Positions 26,095-34,364 of a stretch of DNA of 64,000 bases are shown here, one piece after another. How positions within the stretch are numbered: position 1 is the first letter of the stretch; the number at the start of each line of letters is the position of its first letter. Below the pieces are notes generated by a model. The model ran no database searches, had not been told where the DNA came from, and saw only the letters and a program-made list of their open reading frames with translations. A program made the position numbers and the translations under genes. The stretch is taken from assembly GCA_963790575.1 (NCBI GenBank), contig CAWBPD010000028.1, positions 1 to 64,000 on the forward strand. The letters are read 5' to 3'. The stretch comes from CAVTSA01 sp963790575. Its GTDB lineage: Bacteria; Chloroflexota; Dormibacteria; Dormibacterales; Dormibacteraceae.

Positions 26095-27342
26095 TCAGGC
26101 GATCAGGTGGTACTCACTGCGGTCCCAAGCCAAGAGCGCGTTGAGCTGGGTGAAGCCGGCCTGGACGAGGAGGTCGACCGGGTTGTAGGGCTGGATCGCG
26201 ACCAGACCGGTTGAGGGATCACGGGCTTGCGAGAGGGAATCGGTGTAGCTCTGCATCGCCTGAAGAACGGCGAAGTAGCGGTGGTCGTCGCGGTCGATCG
26301 AGTCCAAGAGCAGCAGGTTGCGGAAGAGGATGGCGTCGAAGATCACGTCCGAGGTGTAGATGCGCCCCGCCTGGCTGTAGAACGTCAGCGCCGCATCGGC
26401 GATCCCCTGCGCTTGTGCCAGGTAGGCGCGTTGGCCGGTTGCCTGGTAGAGGAGTGCCGCGGCGCCGAGCATCACACCTTGGTTGTAGGACCACTGCGTG
26501 TGCTCGATCACACCCTGGATCGAGACGTGGTCCCAGTAGAGGTCGTTGGGCGCTTTGAGGTACTGGTTGACCCAGGCGAACTGCCGCTCGGCGTCGCTCA
26601 GGTAGGTCGGGTCCTTGGTCAGTTCATAGAGCCGCGTCTGGATCTCGGCTCCAGGACCATTCGAAATCGTGTTCCTATCGTGGCTTCCCGAGCTCTGAGT
26701 CCAGAAGGTGCCGCCAGGATCCGGATCGCTGGTATTCGCGTCCCAGCCGTAGGTCACCAGGTTGGAGATCACTTCTGCCCGCCGCAGGGCGGCGGCATCA
26801 CCTGTCATAAGGTGCTGCTGAATCGCATCCAGACCGACCCACTCATTGTCGTCGTAGTAGGCGTCGCCGCCGCCGCCCAGCGGGGGCATGACGTAGGACG
26901 CGTAGGCAGGCGGGCTGGGCGGTGCCGGCGGGCTGGGCGGGTTGTTCGAGTGAGGTGATGGGTTGTAGTAGGCCCTGAGCCCTCGAACCCGGTCGGCGAC
27001 GTCCGGCGCATAGCGACCGCCGACTCCCGGCAACCCCAACATGTCGAGCGTCGCCCGCATGGCTTGGCTGAAGGGCCAGACGTACGAATAGGGGTTGTCA
27101 CCCGGCTGGACCGGGATCTGCTCGTGGTAGAGGTGGACTGCCGGCTGGTAGTACTGAGTCTGCATCGCCTCGTAGGCGGAGATCGCCTGGTCCACTGCTC
27201 GTTCCGGGTCCGGCCGTGTCGCGCGGGTGAGCGAAGCGCGCACCGTCGACGCGCCCGGAGCCTGCGCCGCGAACGTGAGCGGGACCCCCACGGCGGCGGC
27301 TGCGGCCGCGGAGAGACCGAACTGCCTTCGCGTCAAACCCAT
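26095..27342 (-). CDS. Glycoside hydrolase family 76 protein (alpha-mannanase-like), exported
   Basis: This 415-residue secreted enzyme has a Tat-like signal (LTRRQFGLSAAAAAAVG). GH76 hallmarks are the catalytic Asp pair in DAYYDDNEWVGL (Asp164-Asp165) and the WSYNQGVMLGAAALLY segment of the (alpha/alpha)6 barrel. GH76 enzymes cut alpha-1,6-mannan backbones. A Pro-rich insert (about 134-147) precedes the catalytic Asp pair. It is a single gene, divergent from the DUF1232 gene and convergent with the small metE-linked gene. It fits scavenging of fungal or mycobacterial mannans; exact substrate is inferred. Confidence 0.85.
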   Translation of the reverse strand: MGLTRRQFGLSAAAAAAVGVPLTFAAQAPGASTVRASLTRATRPDPERAVDQAISAYEAMQTQYYQPAVHLYHEQIPVQPGDNPYSYVWPFSQAMRATLDMLGLPGVGGRYAPDVADRVRGLRAYYNPSPHSNNPPSPPAPPSPPAYASYVMPPLGGGGDAYYDDNEWVGLDAIQQHLMTGDAAALRRAEVISNLVTYGWDANTSDPDPGGTFWTQSSGSHDRNTISNGPGAEIQTRLYELTKDPTYLSDAERQFAWVNQYLKAPNDLYWDHVSIQGVIEHTQWSYNQGVMLGAAALLYQATGQRAYLAQAQGIADAALTFYSQAGRIYTSDVIFDAILFRNLLLLDSIDRDDHRYFAVLQAMQSYTDSLSQARDPSTGLVAIQPYNPVDLLVQAGFTQLNALLAWDRSEYHLIA

Positions 27343-27428
27343 TTGAGTCCCCTCCTACTCCTACGCCCCGGCTCGGCGAAGCCTGCTCGACCCCGCAGCT
27401 TGCTTGCATCATATCGCCTCGGCGTTGT

Positions 27429-27494
27429 GGGCCGAGTGTCCACAGTGGGACGCTACCGCGCGCCGGGAAGGGTCCCACTGCGGACACTGGGCCC
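27429..27494. repeat. 66-bp palindromic element, GTGTCC class (copy A)
   Basis: This is a 23-bp stem with only two mismatches between arms: left GGGCCGAGTGTCC.CAG..., right its complement ending GGACACTGGGCCC. The loop is GCTACCGCGCGCCGGGAAGG. It lies between divergent genes, so it is not simply a terminator. Its length and layout are identical to copies at 30324 and 32619. Confidence 0.85.
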
Positions 27495-27547
27495 TTATTA
27501 AGACGGTGGCGGCGCCTGCCCGGGCCTGGGTACGCTTACCTTCTCGC

Positions 27548-27955
27548 ATGCCCTCCATCCTTTCCCGCGTCGCTCCGCTCGTCTTCGACCTGCCGGCGCA
27601 GGGTAAACTCGCGTACTGCCTGTTTCGCGACCAGCGCGTTCCGCTGCGGTCGAAGGTGGCGCTGGTCGGCGCGTTGACGGTCCTGTTCGGCCCGCTGGAT
27701 CTGCCTGACTGGTTGCCGTTCGGCCAGATGGAGGCGATCCCGCTGACCGTGCTGATCGTGCGGGTCTTCAACGACACGGCCCCGCGCGACGTGGTCAAGG
27801 AACAGCGGGCTGCGCTGCAGGAGCGGCGCAGCGTGTTCGATCAGGATTGGCGGACGGTCGTGGAGGCCGTGCGCAGCGGGATGGCGGCCGCTCGGGCCGC
27901 CCTGCGAAGACCGGAGGCGAGGGTCATAGAGGCCCGGCCGGACCAGAAGGAGTGA
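27548..27955 (+). CDS. DUF1232-like membrane-associated protein
   Basis: This 135-residue protein has a hydrophobic core reading VALVGALTVLFGPLDLPDWLPFG, matching the short DUF1232 (YkvA-like) family of unknown function. The C-terminal third is helical and charged. The ATG at 27548 is preferred because earlier in-frame starts lie within the palindromic element. It ends 7 bp before rplI and probably shares its transcript. The function is unknown. Confidence 0.65.
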   Translation: MPSILSRVAPLVFDLPAQGKLAYCLFRDQRVPLRSKVALVGALTVLFGPLDLPDWLPFGQMEAIPLTVLIVRVFNDTAPRDVVKEQRAALQERRSVFDQDWRTVVEAVRSGMAAARAALRRPEARVIEARPDQKE

Positions 27956-27962
27956 AGCGACC

Positions 27963-28412
27963 GTGAAGGTCATGTTGACGAAAGACGTCGAGAACGTCGG
28001 GATTGCCGGCGACGTCAAGACGGTTGCGGACGGGTTCGGCCGCAATTACCTGATTCCTCGCCACCTGGCGGTGGTGGCCGGACGCGGCATCGAGCGCGAG
28101 GCCGCGCGCATCCGGCAGGCGGCGGCCCGGCGGGAGGCGAAGGACCGCGACGTCGCGCAGGACCTGGCCGACCAGATCGGCAACAAGACCGTGGTCGTGC
28201 GGCTCCGGATCGGGGAGGAAGGCAGAGCCTTCGGGTCGGTCACCAGTGACGACATCGCCCGCGCGCTGAAGGCGCAGCACAATGTCGAGGTCGACCGGCG
28301 CCGCATCGAGCTGCACGGCACGATCAATCAGCTGGGTGAGCACGAGGTCAACCTGCACCTCCACCGCGACGTCGACGCCCACATCAACCTGATCGTCACC
28401 CAAGACCGGTAG
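27963..28412 (+). CDS. rplI: 50S ribosomal protein L9
   Basis: This 149-residue L9 binds 23S rRNA near the L1 stalk. The N-terminal domain MKVMLTKDVENVGIAGDVKTVADGFGRNYLIP is textbook, followed by the long connecting helix (EREAARIRQAAARREAK) and the C-terminal domain (GSVTSDDIARAL). It starts with GTG, with an AAGGAG upstream. The rplI-dnaB order is common in bacteria and supports both calls. Confidence 0.98.
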   Translation: MKVMLTKDVENVGIAGDVKTVADGFGRNYLIPRHLAVVAGRGIEREAARIRQAAARREAKDRDVAQDLADQIGNKTVVVRLRIGEEGRAFGSVTSDDIARALKAQHNVEVDRRRIELHGTINQLGEHEVNLHLHRDVDAHINLIVTQDR

Positions 28413-28437
28413 GCCAGCCCCGTTCGAGGGAACGGCC

Positions 28438-30318
28438 ATGAGCATTTCCGTATCCCTGCCCGGCGGATCCCGGGTGCCTCCGCACGACTTGGAGGCGGAA
28501 GCGTCGGTCCTGGGCGCGATCCTGCTCGACCAGACGGCGCTGTCACGGGTGCTCGAAATCCTGGCGCCGGAGGACTTCTACCGAGAGAACAACGGGCAGA
28601 TCTACCGGGCCGGGATCGAGCTCTTCCGGGACGGTGAGCCGATCGACCTGGTCACACTCGGCGACCAGCTCCAGAAGCAGGGAGTGCTGGAGCGGATCGG
28701 CGGTCACGCCCACCTCGCCACGCTGCTCGAACAGACGCCGACCGCGGCCAATGTCGAGTACTACGGCCGGATCGTCAAGGGCCACGCGTACAAGCGGGCG
28801 CTGATCTCAGCCGGCGGCGACGTCACGGCGCTCGGGTACAACGAGGCGCTGGAGGCGGAGGAGGCGCTGAACACAGCGCAGGCACGCGTGTTCTCCATCG
28901 CCGAGCAGCGGACGGGCACCGGGATGGAGCGGCTCTATGACCTGCTCAAGCCGGCGATGGACCGCATCGACGCCCAGATGGCCTCAGGAGGCGGGGTGGT
29001 GGGGGTGCCGTCCGGATTCCACGAGCTCGATCGCGTCACCAACGGGTTCAAGGCCTCGGACATGATCGTGATCGCCGGGCGTCCTTCGATGGGAAAGGCG
29101 CTCGCGCTCGACACCCCGATACCGACGCCCGAGGGCTGGACGCCGATGGGGGACCTAAGGGTCGGCGATCGGATCCTGGACGAGGAGGGTGCCCCCTGTC
29201 AGGTCTCCTACGCGACCCCGGTGCAGCTGGGGCGGGAGTGCTTCCGGGTGGAATTCTCCGACGGCACCAACGTGGTCGCCGACGCCGACCATCTGTGGAC
29301 CACTTCCCCCGGGCCCGAGCCGGGCCGGACGCCGCGCTTCCGGGTGGTGTCCACACGCGAGGTGCGCGACACGCTCCGCACCGCCGCCGGCACTCCCGCG
29401 CATTACCTCCCGGTCGCGGTTGGCACCGCCGTTTCTGCACACCGCGGGGCTTCCGGGCAGCGGGTAGGCCCGGGCTGTGGAGAAACGTCCCGATGCATCG
29501 AGGCGGTCGAGCCCGTGCCGAGCGTGCCCGTGCGCTGCATCCAGGTGGATTCGGCGACGCGCCTCTATCTGGCCGGTGTCGGACGGGTGCCGACCCACAA
29601 CACCTCCTTCGTGCTCAACATCACCCTCCACGCCGCGATCGAACACAAGCTGCCGGTCGCGATCTTCAGCCTCGAGATGTCGAAGGAGCAGCTGGTCGAG
29701 CGGATGCTCTGCGAGCAGGCCCGGATCGATGCCCAGCGCCTGCACCGGGGAATGCTGAGCGAGCGGGAGCACGAGCAGCTCGTCTACTCGCTGGGTCCGC
29801 TCGGCGATGCCCCCATCTTCATCGACGACACGCCGATCCTGGACGACCTCACGCTGCGCCTCAAGGCCCGGCAGGCGAGCGCGCGCGACAACGTGGGGCT
29901 GATCATCGTCGACTACCTGCAGCTGATGCACGGGCGCTCGGTCTCCAACGACGCCAACCGGGTGCAGGAGGTGTCGCAGATCTCCCGTTCGATGAAGGCG
30001 ATCGCGCGCGAGCTGCGGGTGCCGATCATCGCCTGCTCGCAGCTCTCCCGTGCCCCCGAGCAGCGCCCCGACAAGCGTCCCATCCTCTCCGACTTGAGAG
30101 AGAGCGGAAGTATCGAACAGGATGCCGATCTTGTCATGTTTCTTTATAGAGACGACTACTACAATCGCGAGAAGTCGGAGAAGCCCGGCGTGGCGGAGGT
30201 GATCATCGCCAAGCACCGCAACGGGCCCACCGGCAGCATCGACCTGCGATTCATCCGCGAGCTGACCCGTTTCGAGAACATCGACCGCCGTCACTCCGAC
30301 TTCGACATCGAGCAGTAG
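28438..30318 (+). CDS. dnaB: Replicative DNA helicase DnaB with in-frame intein
   Basis: The product is a hexameric helicase that unwinds DNA at the fork. The precursor is 626 residues; removing 168 intein residues leaves 458, a normal DnaB length. The N-terminal domain begins PPHDLEAEASVLGAILLDQ, the linker follows, and the RecA-like domain has Walker A GRPSMGK (ending at residue 220, interrupted by the intein before TSFVLN) and Walker B LIIVDYLQLM. The C-terminal DLRESGSIEQDADLVMFLYR is standard. A GAGGGA precedes the ATG. Without splicing the P-loop would be broken, so activity depends on the intein. Confidence 0.97.
   Translation: MSISVSLPGGSRVPPHDLEAEASVLGAILLDQTALSRVLEILAPEDFYRENNGQIYRAGIELFRDGEPIDLVTLGDQLQKQGVLERIGGHAHLATLLEQTPTAANVEYYGRIVKGHAYKRALISAGGDVTALGYNEALEAEEALNTAQARVFSIAEQRTGTGMERLYDLLKPAMDRIDAQMASGGGVVGVPSGFHELDRVTNGFKASDMIVIAGRPSMGKALALDTPIPTPEGWTPMGDLRVGDRILDEEGAPCQVSYATPVQLGRECFRVEFSDGTNVVADADHLWTTSPGPEPGRTPRFRVVSTREVRDTLRTAAGTPAHYLPVAVGTAVSAHRGASGQRVGPGCGETSRCIEAVEPVPSVPVRCIQVDSATRLYLAGVGRVPTHNTSFVLNITLHAAIEHKLPVAIFSLEMSKEQLVERMLCEQARIDAQRLHRGMLSEREHEQLVYSLGPLGDAPIFIDDTPILDDLTLRLKARQASARDNVGLIIVDYLQLMHGRSVSNDANRVQEVSQISRSMKAIARELRVPIIACSQLSRAPEQRPDKRPILSDLRESGSIEQDADLVMFLYRDDYYNREKSEKPGVAEVIIAKHRNGPTGSIDLRFIRELTRFENIDRRHSDFDIEQ
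29098..29601 (+). mobile_element. Class 3 mini-intein in the DnaB P-loop
   Basis: This 168-residue intein lies between GRPSMGK and TSFVLN. It starts with Ala (ALALDTPIPTPEGW), not Cys or Ser, and has the class 3 WCT triad: Trp67 in DADHLW, Cys147 in VPVRCIQVD and Thr+1 after the terminal THN. In class 3 splicing the block F Cys attacks first. No homing endonuclease motif (LAGLIDADG) is present and the middle is short. The central residues 111-130 are encoded by a palindromic repeat (29430-29487) in the place where full-length relatives carry the endonuclease. The insertion point is the conserved P-loop, a common intein site. Confidence 0.9.
29430..29487. repeat. Palindromic element embedded in the intein (TTCTGCACAC class, copy 2)
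   Basis: This 58-bp inverted repeat has CGTTTCTGCACACCGCGGGG on the left, a loop with CGGGCAGCGGG, and TAGGCCCGGGCTGTGGAGAAACG on the right. It matches the intergenic copy at 18235-18288 in arm words and in the inner GCGGGTAGGCC core. It keeps the reading frame and encodes intein residues 111-130, low-complexity Gly/Ala/Ser sequence. Confidence 0.75.
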
Positions 30319-30323
30319 CGCAG

Positions 30324-30389
30324 GGGCCAAGTGTCCGCACCCGGACGCCAAACTGCGCCGGGTAAGGTCGCACTGCGGACACTCGGCCC
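30324..30389. repeat. 66-bp palindromic element, GTGTCC class (copy B)
   Basis: Same layout as copy A: left arm GGGCCAAGTGTCCGCA, loop GCCAAACTGCGCCGGGTAAG, right arm TGCGGACACTCGGCCC. It begins 6 bp after the dnaB stop and ends 17 bp before the chosen start of the next gene, so it separates two transcription units. Confidence 0.85.
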
Positions 30390-30405
30390 TTACCATCGGA
30401 TCACG

Positions 30406-32160
30406 GTGCGCGAGGAGGCCGAGCTGACCGATCTGCCGGCTGCGCCGCTGGCCGCTCCGCCCCGGGTGGCGGGCGAGACCGACCGCGGCCTCACGGAACA
30501 CCATCGACTGCCCTTCTTCCTCTACGCGCTGGGCCGGACGTCGTGGCTGATCCTGCTCTCACTCGTCTACGCGCCGCAGCTCCTGTTCGCAGGGCGGCGG
30601 CGGCGCCCGGTGACGTTCAAGCGCTATCTGCAGTCGTGCGGCGGCGCCTTCGTGAAGCTGGGACAGATCTTGGCCATGCGCTACGACCTCCTGCCGGCCA
30701 CCTACTGCGACGAGCTCTCGAGCCTCTTCGATCAGGTCCGGCCCGTGCCTCTGAACAAGGTCGAGCGGGTCATCACCGAGGAGCTGGGGCGGCCGGTCTT
30801 GGCCAGCTTCCGGAGCTTCGACGCCACGCCACTCGGCTCGGCCTCCATCGCGCAGGTCCATGCCGCCACCTTGATGACCGGGGAGGCGGTCGCCGTCAAG
30901 GTGATCCGGCCGGGAATCGTGAGGACCCTTCGAGTGGACCTCTCTTACTTGCGCGTGCTCGGACGCTTCACCCGCAGTTTCGGGATCCTGACCGCCCTCA
31001 AGCTGGACGCGATCGCCCGGGAGCTGTCGGCGCTCACACGTGAGGAATTGGACCTGCGTCGGGAGGCGCGCAACGCCGACTTGTTCCACCGGATGCTGGC
31101 CGCGGACGAGATCGACCATTACGCACCGCGGGTCTATTTCGACCTCTCCGGCCGCCGGGTGATCACGATGGAGCGCATTCAGGGCGTGCCGATGACGCAG
31201 CTCATCGCCGCGGTCCAGGAGAATGACACCTCCCGGCTGCAGCGGTGGGCCGACCGCGGCATCCGCCCCCGCCGAACGGCCCGGCTCCTGCTGCGGTCGA
31301 TGCTGGAACAGACGATGGAGCATCGGTTCTTCAACGCCGATCCGCACCCTGCCAACTTGATCATCAAGGCCGGTGGCACCCTGGCCTGGGTCGACTTCGG
31401 CATGGTGGGGTGGCTCGACGAGTCCACCTGGCGACAGCAGTTCACGCTGCTCGCCGCGCTCGCGAATGATCGTGTGCAGGGGGCGTGGGACGCTCTGCTC
31501 AGCAGCCTGGCCCCTCTGCCGGTCAAGGACCTGACCAGCTTCGAGCTGGAGACGAAGGGCGTTATTCGAGAGTGGATCGCGGCCTCCAAGGACCCCCAGG
31601 CCAGCGTGCAGGAGAAGAGTACGGCGCGCCTCTTCCTGCGGCTGTTCGACGGCGTCCGGCGCGCGGGGCTGACGCTGCCGGCCGACCTGCTGCGGGTGTA
31701 CCGGACCGTGATCGGCGTCGACATGATCCTGCTGCGGTTGGACCGGACGATCGACTGGCTCCCCGACCTCCGGGAGTTCGTGAGGGAGGAGACCGGGCGG
31801 CAGCTGACCCGCACACTCAGACCTGACTTGGTGGCCGCGGGTCACGCGTGGATGCGATTCTTCAGCACCGCCTTCAACCTCGTGAACTGGCTGGACGTCA
31901 AGCTGCCCCAGATGGCCAGGTCGTATCAGACCGAGGTCTCGCAGCTCGAACACCTCGCCGTCGTGGTGCTGCGTTACGGCCGGCTCCTGCTGGTGCTGTT
32001 CGGGGTCGCTCTGCTGTTGGCGCGCATTCCAGCCGCTGAGGTCGGTTGGGTGGCGAGTCTGGACCGGCAAACGGGTCCCTACCTGCTCGTCATTCTGGCG
32101 GGCGCGCTCGTTTTGTTCATCCTGATGAGCAGGATGTTGGGAGAGCTCAGGTCACGCTGA
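30406..32160 (+). CDS. UbiB/ABC1/AarF-family atypical kinase
   Basis: This protein is about 584 residues. Kinase-like signatures of the family are GGAFVKLGQILAMRYDLLP (the KxGQ motif), the nucleotide-site Lys in AVAVKVIRPG, NADPHPANLI and VDFGMVG. The C-terminus has two hydrophobic helices (about the last 60 residues) for membrane attachment, as in UbiB. Such proteins support quinone or lipid metabolism through ATPase activity. The GTG at 30406 is chosen since the longer frame would translate through the palindromic element. The next gene follows by 26 bp, probably the same operon. Confidence 0.85.
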   Translation: MREEAELTDLPAAPLAAPPRVAGETDRGLTEHHRLPFFLYALGRTSWLILLSLVYAPQLLFAGRRRRPVTFKRYLQSCGGAFVKLGQILAMRYDLLPATYCDELSSLFDQVRPVPLNKVERVITEELGRPVLASFRSFDATPLGSASIAQVHAATLMTGEAVAVKVIRPGIVRTLRVDLSYLRVLGRFTRSFGILTALKLDAIARELSALTREELDLRREARNADLFHRMLAADEIDHYAPRVYFDLSGRRVITMERIQGVPMTQLIAAVQENDTSRLQRWADRGIRPRRTARLLLRSMLEQTMEHRFFNADPHPANLIIKAGGTLAWVDFGMVGWLDESTWRQQFTLLAALANDRVQGAWDALLSSLAPLPVKDLTSFELETKGVIREWIAASKDPQASVQEKSTARLFLRLFDGVRRAGLTLPADLLRVYRTVIGVDMILLRLDRTIDWLPDLREFVREETGRQLTRTLRPDLVAAGHAWMRFFSTAFNLVNWLDVKLPQMARSYQTEVSQLEHLAVVVLRYGRLLLVLFGVALLLARIPAAEVGWVASLDRQTGPYLLVILAGALVLFILMSRMLGELRSR

Positions 32161-32186
32161 TCGGGCAATTGAATCGGAGGACAGAG

Positions 32187-32618
32187 ATGGACAGCAACAC
32201 CAACACTCCTGCCGCCCCGAGTAACGAGGACATGGACATCCGAAAACCGTCGGTCCGGGTGTCGAAGGCGGCCAGAAGGCGGTCGCGGCGATCGATCGTG
32301 GCCACCGTCGAGCTGCTGGGCGGGCTCTCCAATGCTTCCGCCGAATCGATGAAGACTCTGAGCATCTCGCTCACCCCGGAATCGGTGGCCGCCGAAGGGC
32401 TCGGAAACCGCATCCTGGTGGGGCTGCGGGACGGCAACGCCCGCTTCTTCGAGGAGCTGTCGAACACGTCCCGGCGGGTGTTCGATGCCCTGCGGGCCCC
32501 TCGTGCCGAGGGCGCGTCGGAGGCACCCGATGCCGAGAGCGTGGCGCAACGACTGGACTACGAAAAGCTGGCACAGCTGGTGGCCAGCGAGATGAAGAAG
32601 CCGGGGGCCGCGCAGTAG
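32187..32618 (+). CDS. Hypothetical protein with basic N-terminal stretch
   Basis: This 143-residue protein is preceded by a strong ribosome site (CGGAGGACAG). An arginine-rich segment (KAARRRSRRS) lies near residue 30, followed by amphipathic helices and a C-terminal helix with LDYEKLAQLVASEMKK. The layout recalls membrane- or granule-associated helical proteins, but no family is recognised. Its position downstream of the UbiB-like kinase suggests a linked role. Confidence 0.7.
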   Translation: MDSNTNTPAAPSNEDMDIRKPSVRVSKAARRRSRRSIVATVELLGGLSNASAESMKTLSISLTPESVAAEGLGNRILVGLRDGNARFFEELSNTSRRVFDALRAPRAEGASEAPDAESVAQRLDYEKLAQLVASEMKKPGAAQ

Positions 32619-32684
32619 GGGCCGAGTGTCCGCAGCACGACGCTAAAACGCGCGCCGTAGGGTCCGGCTGCGGACACTCGGCCG
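32619..32684. repeat. 66-bp palindromic element, GTGTCC class (copy C)
   Basis: Left arm GGGCCGAGTGTCCGCAG, loop GCTAAAACGCGCGCCGTAGG, right arm CTGCGGACACTCGGCCG. It starts immediately after the stop codon of the preceding gene and ends 25 bp before the sulfatase ATG. It is exactly the same length as copies A and B. Confidence 0.85.
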
Positions 32685-32709
32685 TTACAGGGAGGCCGAG
32701 CATGACGGG

Positions 32710-34158
32710 ATGCGCGCGCTCTACATCGACATCGACAGCCTGCGTCCGGACCACCTCGGTTGCTACGGGTACGCGCGGGACACGAGCCCGAACGTCGACC
32801 GGCTGGCGAGCGAGGGCGTGCGGTTCACGGAGATGTGGGTATCCGATGTGCCCTGCCTCCCTTCTCGCACCGCGCTCTGGAGTGGGCGATTCGGGTTCCA
32901 CACCGGGGTCGTGAACCACGGCGGAACCGCGGCCCAGCCGTTCGTCGAAGGACCTACCCGCGGCAACCAGGACCTCTTCGGGCGCACCGGCTGGATGCGG
33001 CTCTTGCGCGACCGCGGCCTCTGCACCGCGACTGTGAGCTCGTTCGGGGAGCGCCACTCGGCGTGGCACTGGTACGCGGGGTACCGGGAGGTGCTGAACC
33101 CGGGGGAGGGGGGACTGGAGACGGCGGACCAGGTCAACCGGCTCGCGCTCGACTGGCTGCGGAGGAACGGTGAGCAGGACGACTGGTTCCTGCACGTCAA
33201 CTACTGGGACCCGCATACGCCCTACCGCACGCCGCTCTGGTTTGGCGAGCCCTTCGCGGGCGAGACGCTTCCGGGCTGGGTGACCGAGGAGGCGCGCCGG
33301 CGGATGTGGACGGGTTTCGGGCCTCACAGCGCGCAGGAGCCGTGGGGATTCGATCTCAACCCGCAGCTCCAACTCAGGGAGCCGGCACAGATCGACTCGA
33401 TGGACGCCGTGCGGCGCGTGGTGGACGGCTACGACACCGGCATCCGGTACGCGGACCAGCACCTCGGACAGCTGCTGCAGGTGCTGGCGGATCTGGGGGT
33501 GCTCGACGAGACCGTCGTCATCGTGGGCGCCGACCACGGGGAGATGTTGGGAGAGCTGAACGTCTGGGGCGACCATCAAGCGGCCGACATCCACACCTGC
33601 CGCGTGCCCTGGATCGTTCGCTGGCCGGGGATCCCGCCACGGGTGGATCGGGCCCTGCACTATCAGCTGGACTGGCCGGCGACCATGGTCGGATTGCTCG
33701 GGGGCGAGGTGCCGGACGGCTGGGACGGCACCGGCTTCGCATCCGCCTTCAGGGACGGGCGGGACGATGGGCGGCCCTATCTGGTGCTGAGCCAGAACAC
33801 TTGGTCCAGTCAGCGGTCGGTGCGGTTCGGGAGCCACCTCTGCGTGCGGACCTACCACGACGGCTACAAGGACTTCGCGCCTCTGATGCTCTTCGACGTC
33901 GAGGCCGACCCGCATGAGGAGCACAACCTGGCCACCGAGCGGCCCGACCTGGTGGACCACGCGATGGGCCTGCTCGTCGACTGGCAGCAAGAGGCCGCGA
34001 GGGCCGGCCGGCACGGCGTGGATCCGATGCTGACGGTGTTGCGCGAGGGTCCCTCGCTGGTGCGGGGCCGGCTGCCCGGCTACCTGGAGCGCTTGCGCCG
34101 GACTGGACGCGAAGAGCACGCATCGCGGCTGGAGCTGCTTCACCCCAGCGAGTGCTGA
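32710..34158 (+). CDS. Type I sulfatase family protein
   Basis: This 482-residue hydrolase is of the alkaline-phosphatase/sulfatase fold. The metal-binding Asp pair is in YIDIDSLRPDH (Asp7, Asp9). The nucleophile site CLPSRTALWSGR has Cys49 in the CxPSR formylglycine context. A later ADHGEMLGE supplies further metal ligands. There is no signal peptide, so it appears cytoplasmic. Activity would need a formylglycine-generating enzyme encoded elsewhere. It is a single gene between palindromic elements C and D. Substrate unknown; a phosphonate- or phosphodiester-type activity cannot be excluded. Confidence 0.85.
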   Translation: MRALYIDIDSLRPDHLGCYGYARDTSPNVDRLASEGVRFTEMWVSDVPCLPSRTALWSGRFGFHTGVVNHGGTAAQPFVEGPTRGNQDLFGRTGWMRLLRDRGLCTATVSSFGERHSAWHWYAGYREVLNPGEGGLETADQVNRLALDWLRRNGEQDDWFLHVNYWDPHTPYRTPLWFGEPFAGETLPGWVTEEARRRMWTGFGPHSAQEPWGFDLNPQLQLREPAQIDSMDAVRRVVDGYDTGIRYADQHLGQLLQVLADLGVLDETVVIVGADHGEMLGELNVWGDHQAADIHTCRVPWIVRWPGIPPRVDRALHYQLDWPATMVGLLGGEVPDGWDGTGFASAFRDGRDDGRPYLVLSQNTWSSQRSVRFGSHLCVRTYHDGYKDFAPLMLFDVEADPHEEHNLATERPDLVDHAMGLLVDWQQEAARAGRHGVDPMLTVLREGPSLVRGRLPGYLERLRRTGREEHASRLELLHPSEC

Positions 34159-34198
34159 GCCCCGGAGCGGCCGGCGAGGCCGAACCTCGTCGTGTACG

Positions 34199-34260
34199 CA
34201 GGAGCGTCCGCACTCGTGGACTACGGACGCGCGCGTAGCACCGGAATGTGGACACTTTGG
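34199..34260. repeat. Palindromic element, GTGTCC class, diverged (copy D)
   Basis: This is a 62-bp degenerate copy: left GCGTCCGCACTCGTGGAC, loop with GGACGCGCGCG, right ending ATGTGGACACTTTGG. Arms pair at about 14 of 23 positions. It lies between the sulfatase and the histidine kinase, continuing the series that separates transcription units. Confidence 0.55.
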
Positions 34261-34364
34261 CGTTGCCGCGGCATGCGCCCGCTACGCCTGCCCGCGTAGC
34301 CAGGTTTACGCGCGGGTGCGGATGCGCGGAGCTCGCGGGGCGGGCTATCGTCGATCCAAAGATC

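Noticed and set aside
27429..27494. Classical intrinsic terminator
   Set aside because: The stem is strong but lies between two divergent genes and is not followed by a T-run on either strand.
29098..29601. Intein with homing endonuclease
   Set aside because: No LAGLIDADG or HNH motif and only 168 residues; it is a mini-intein.
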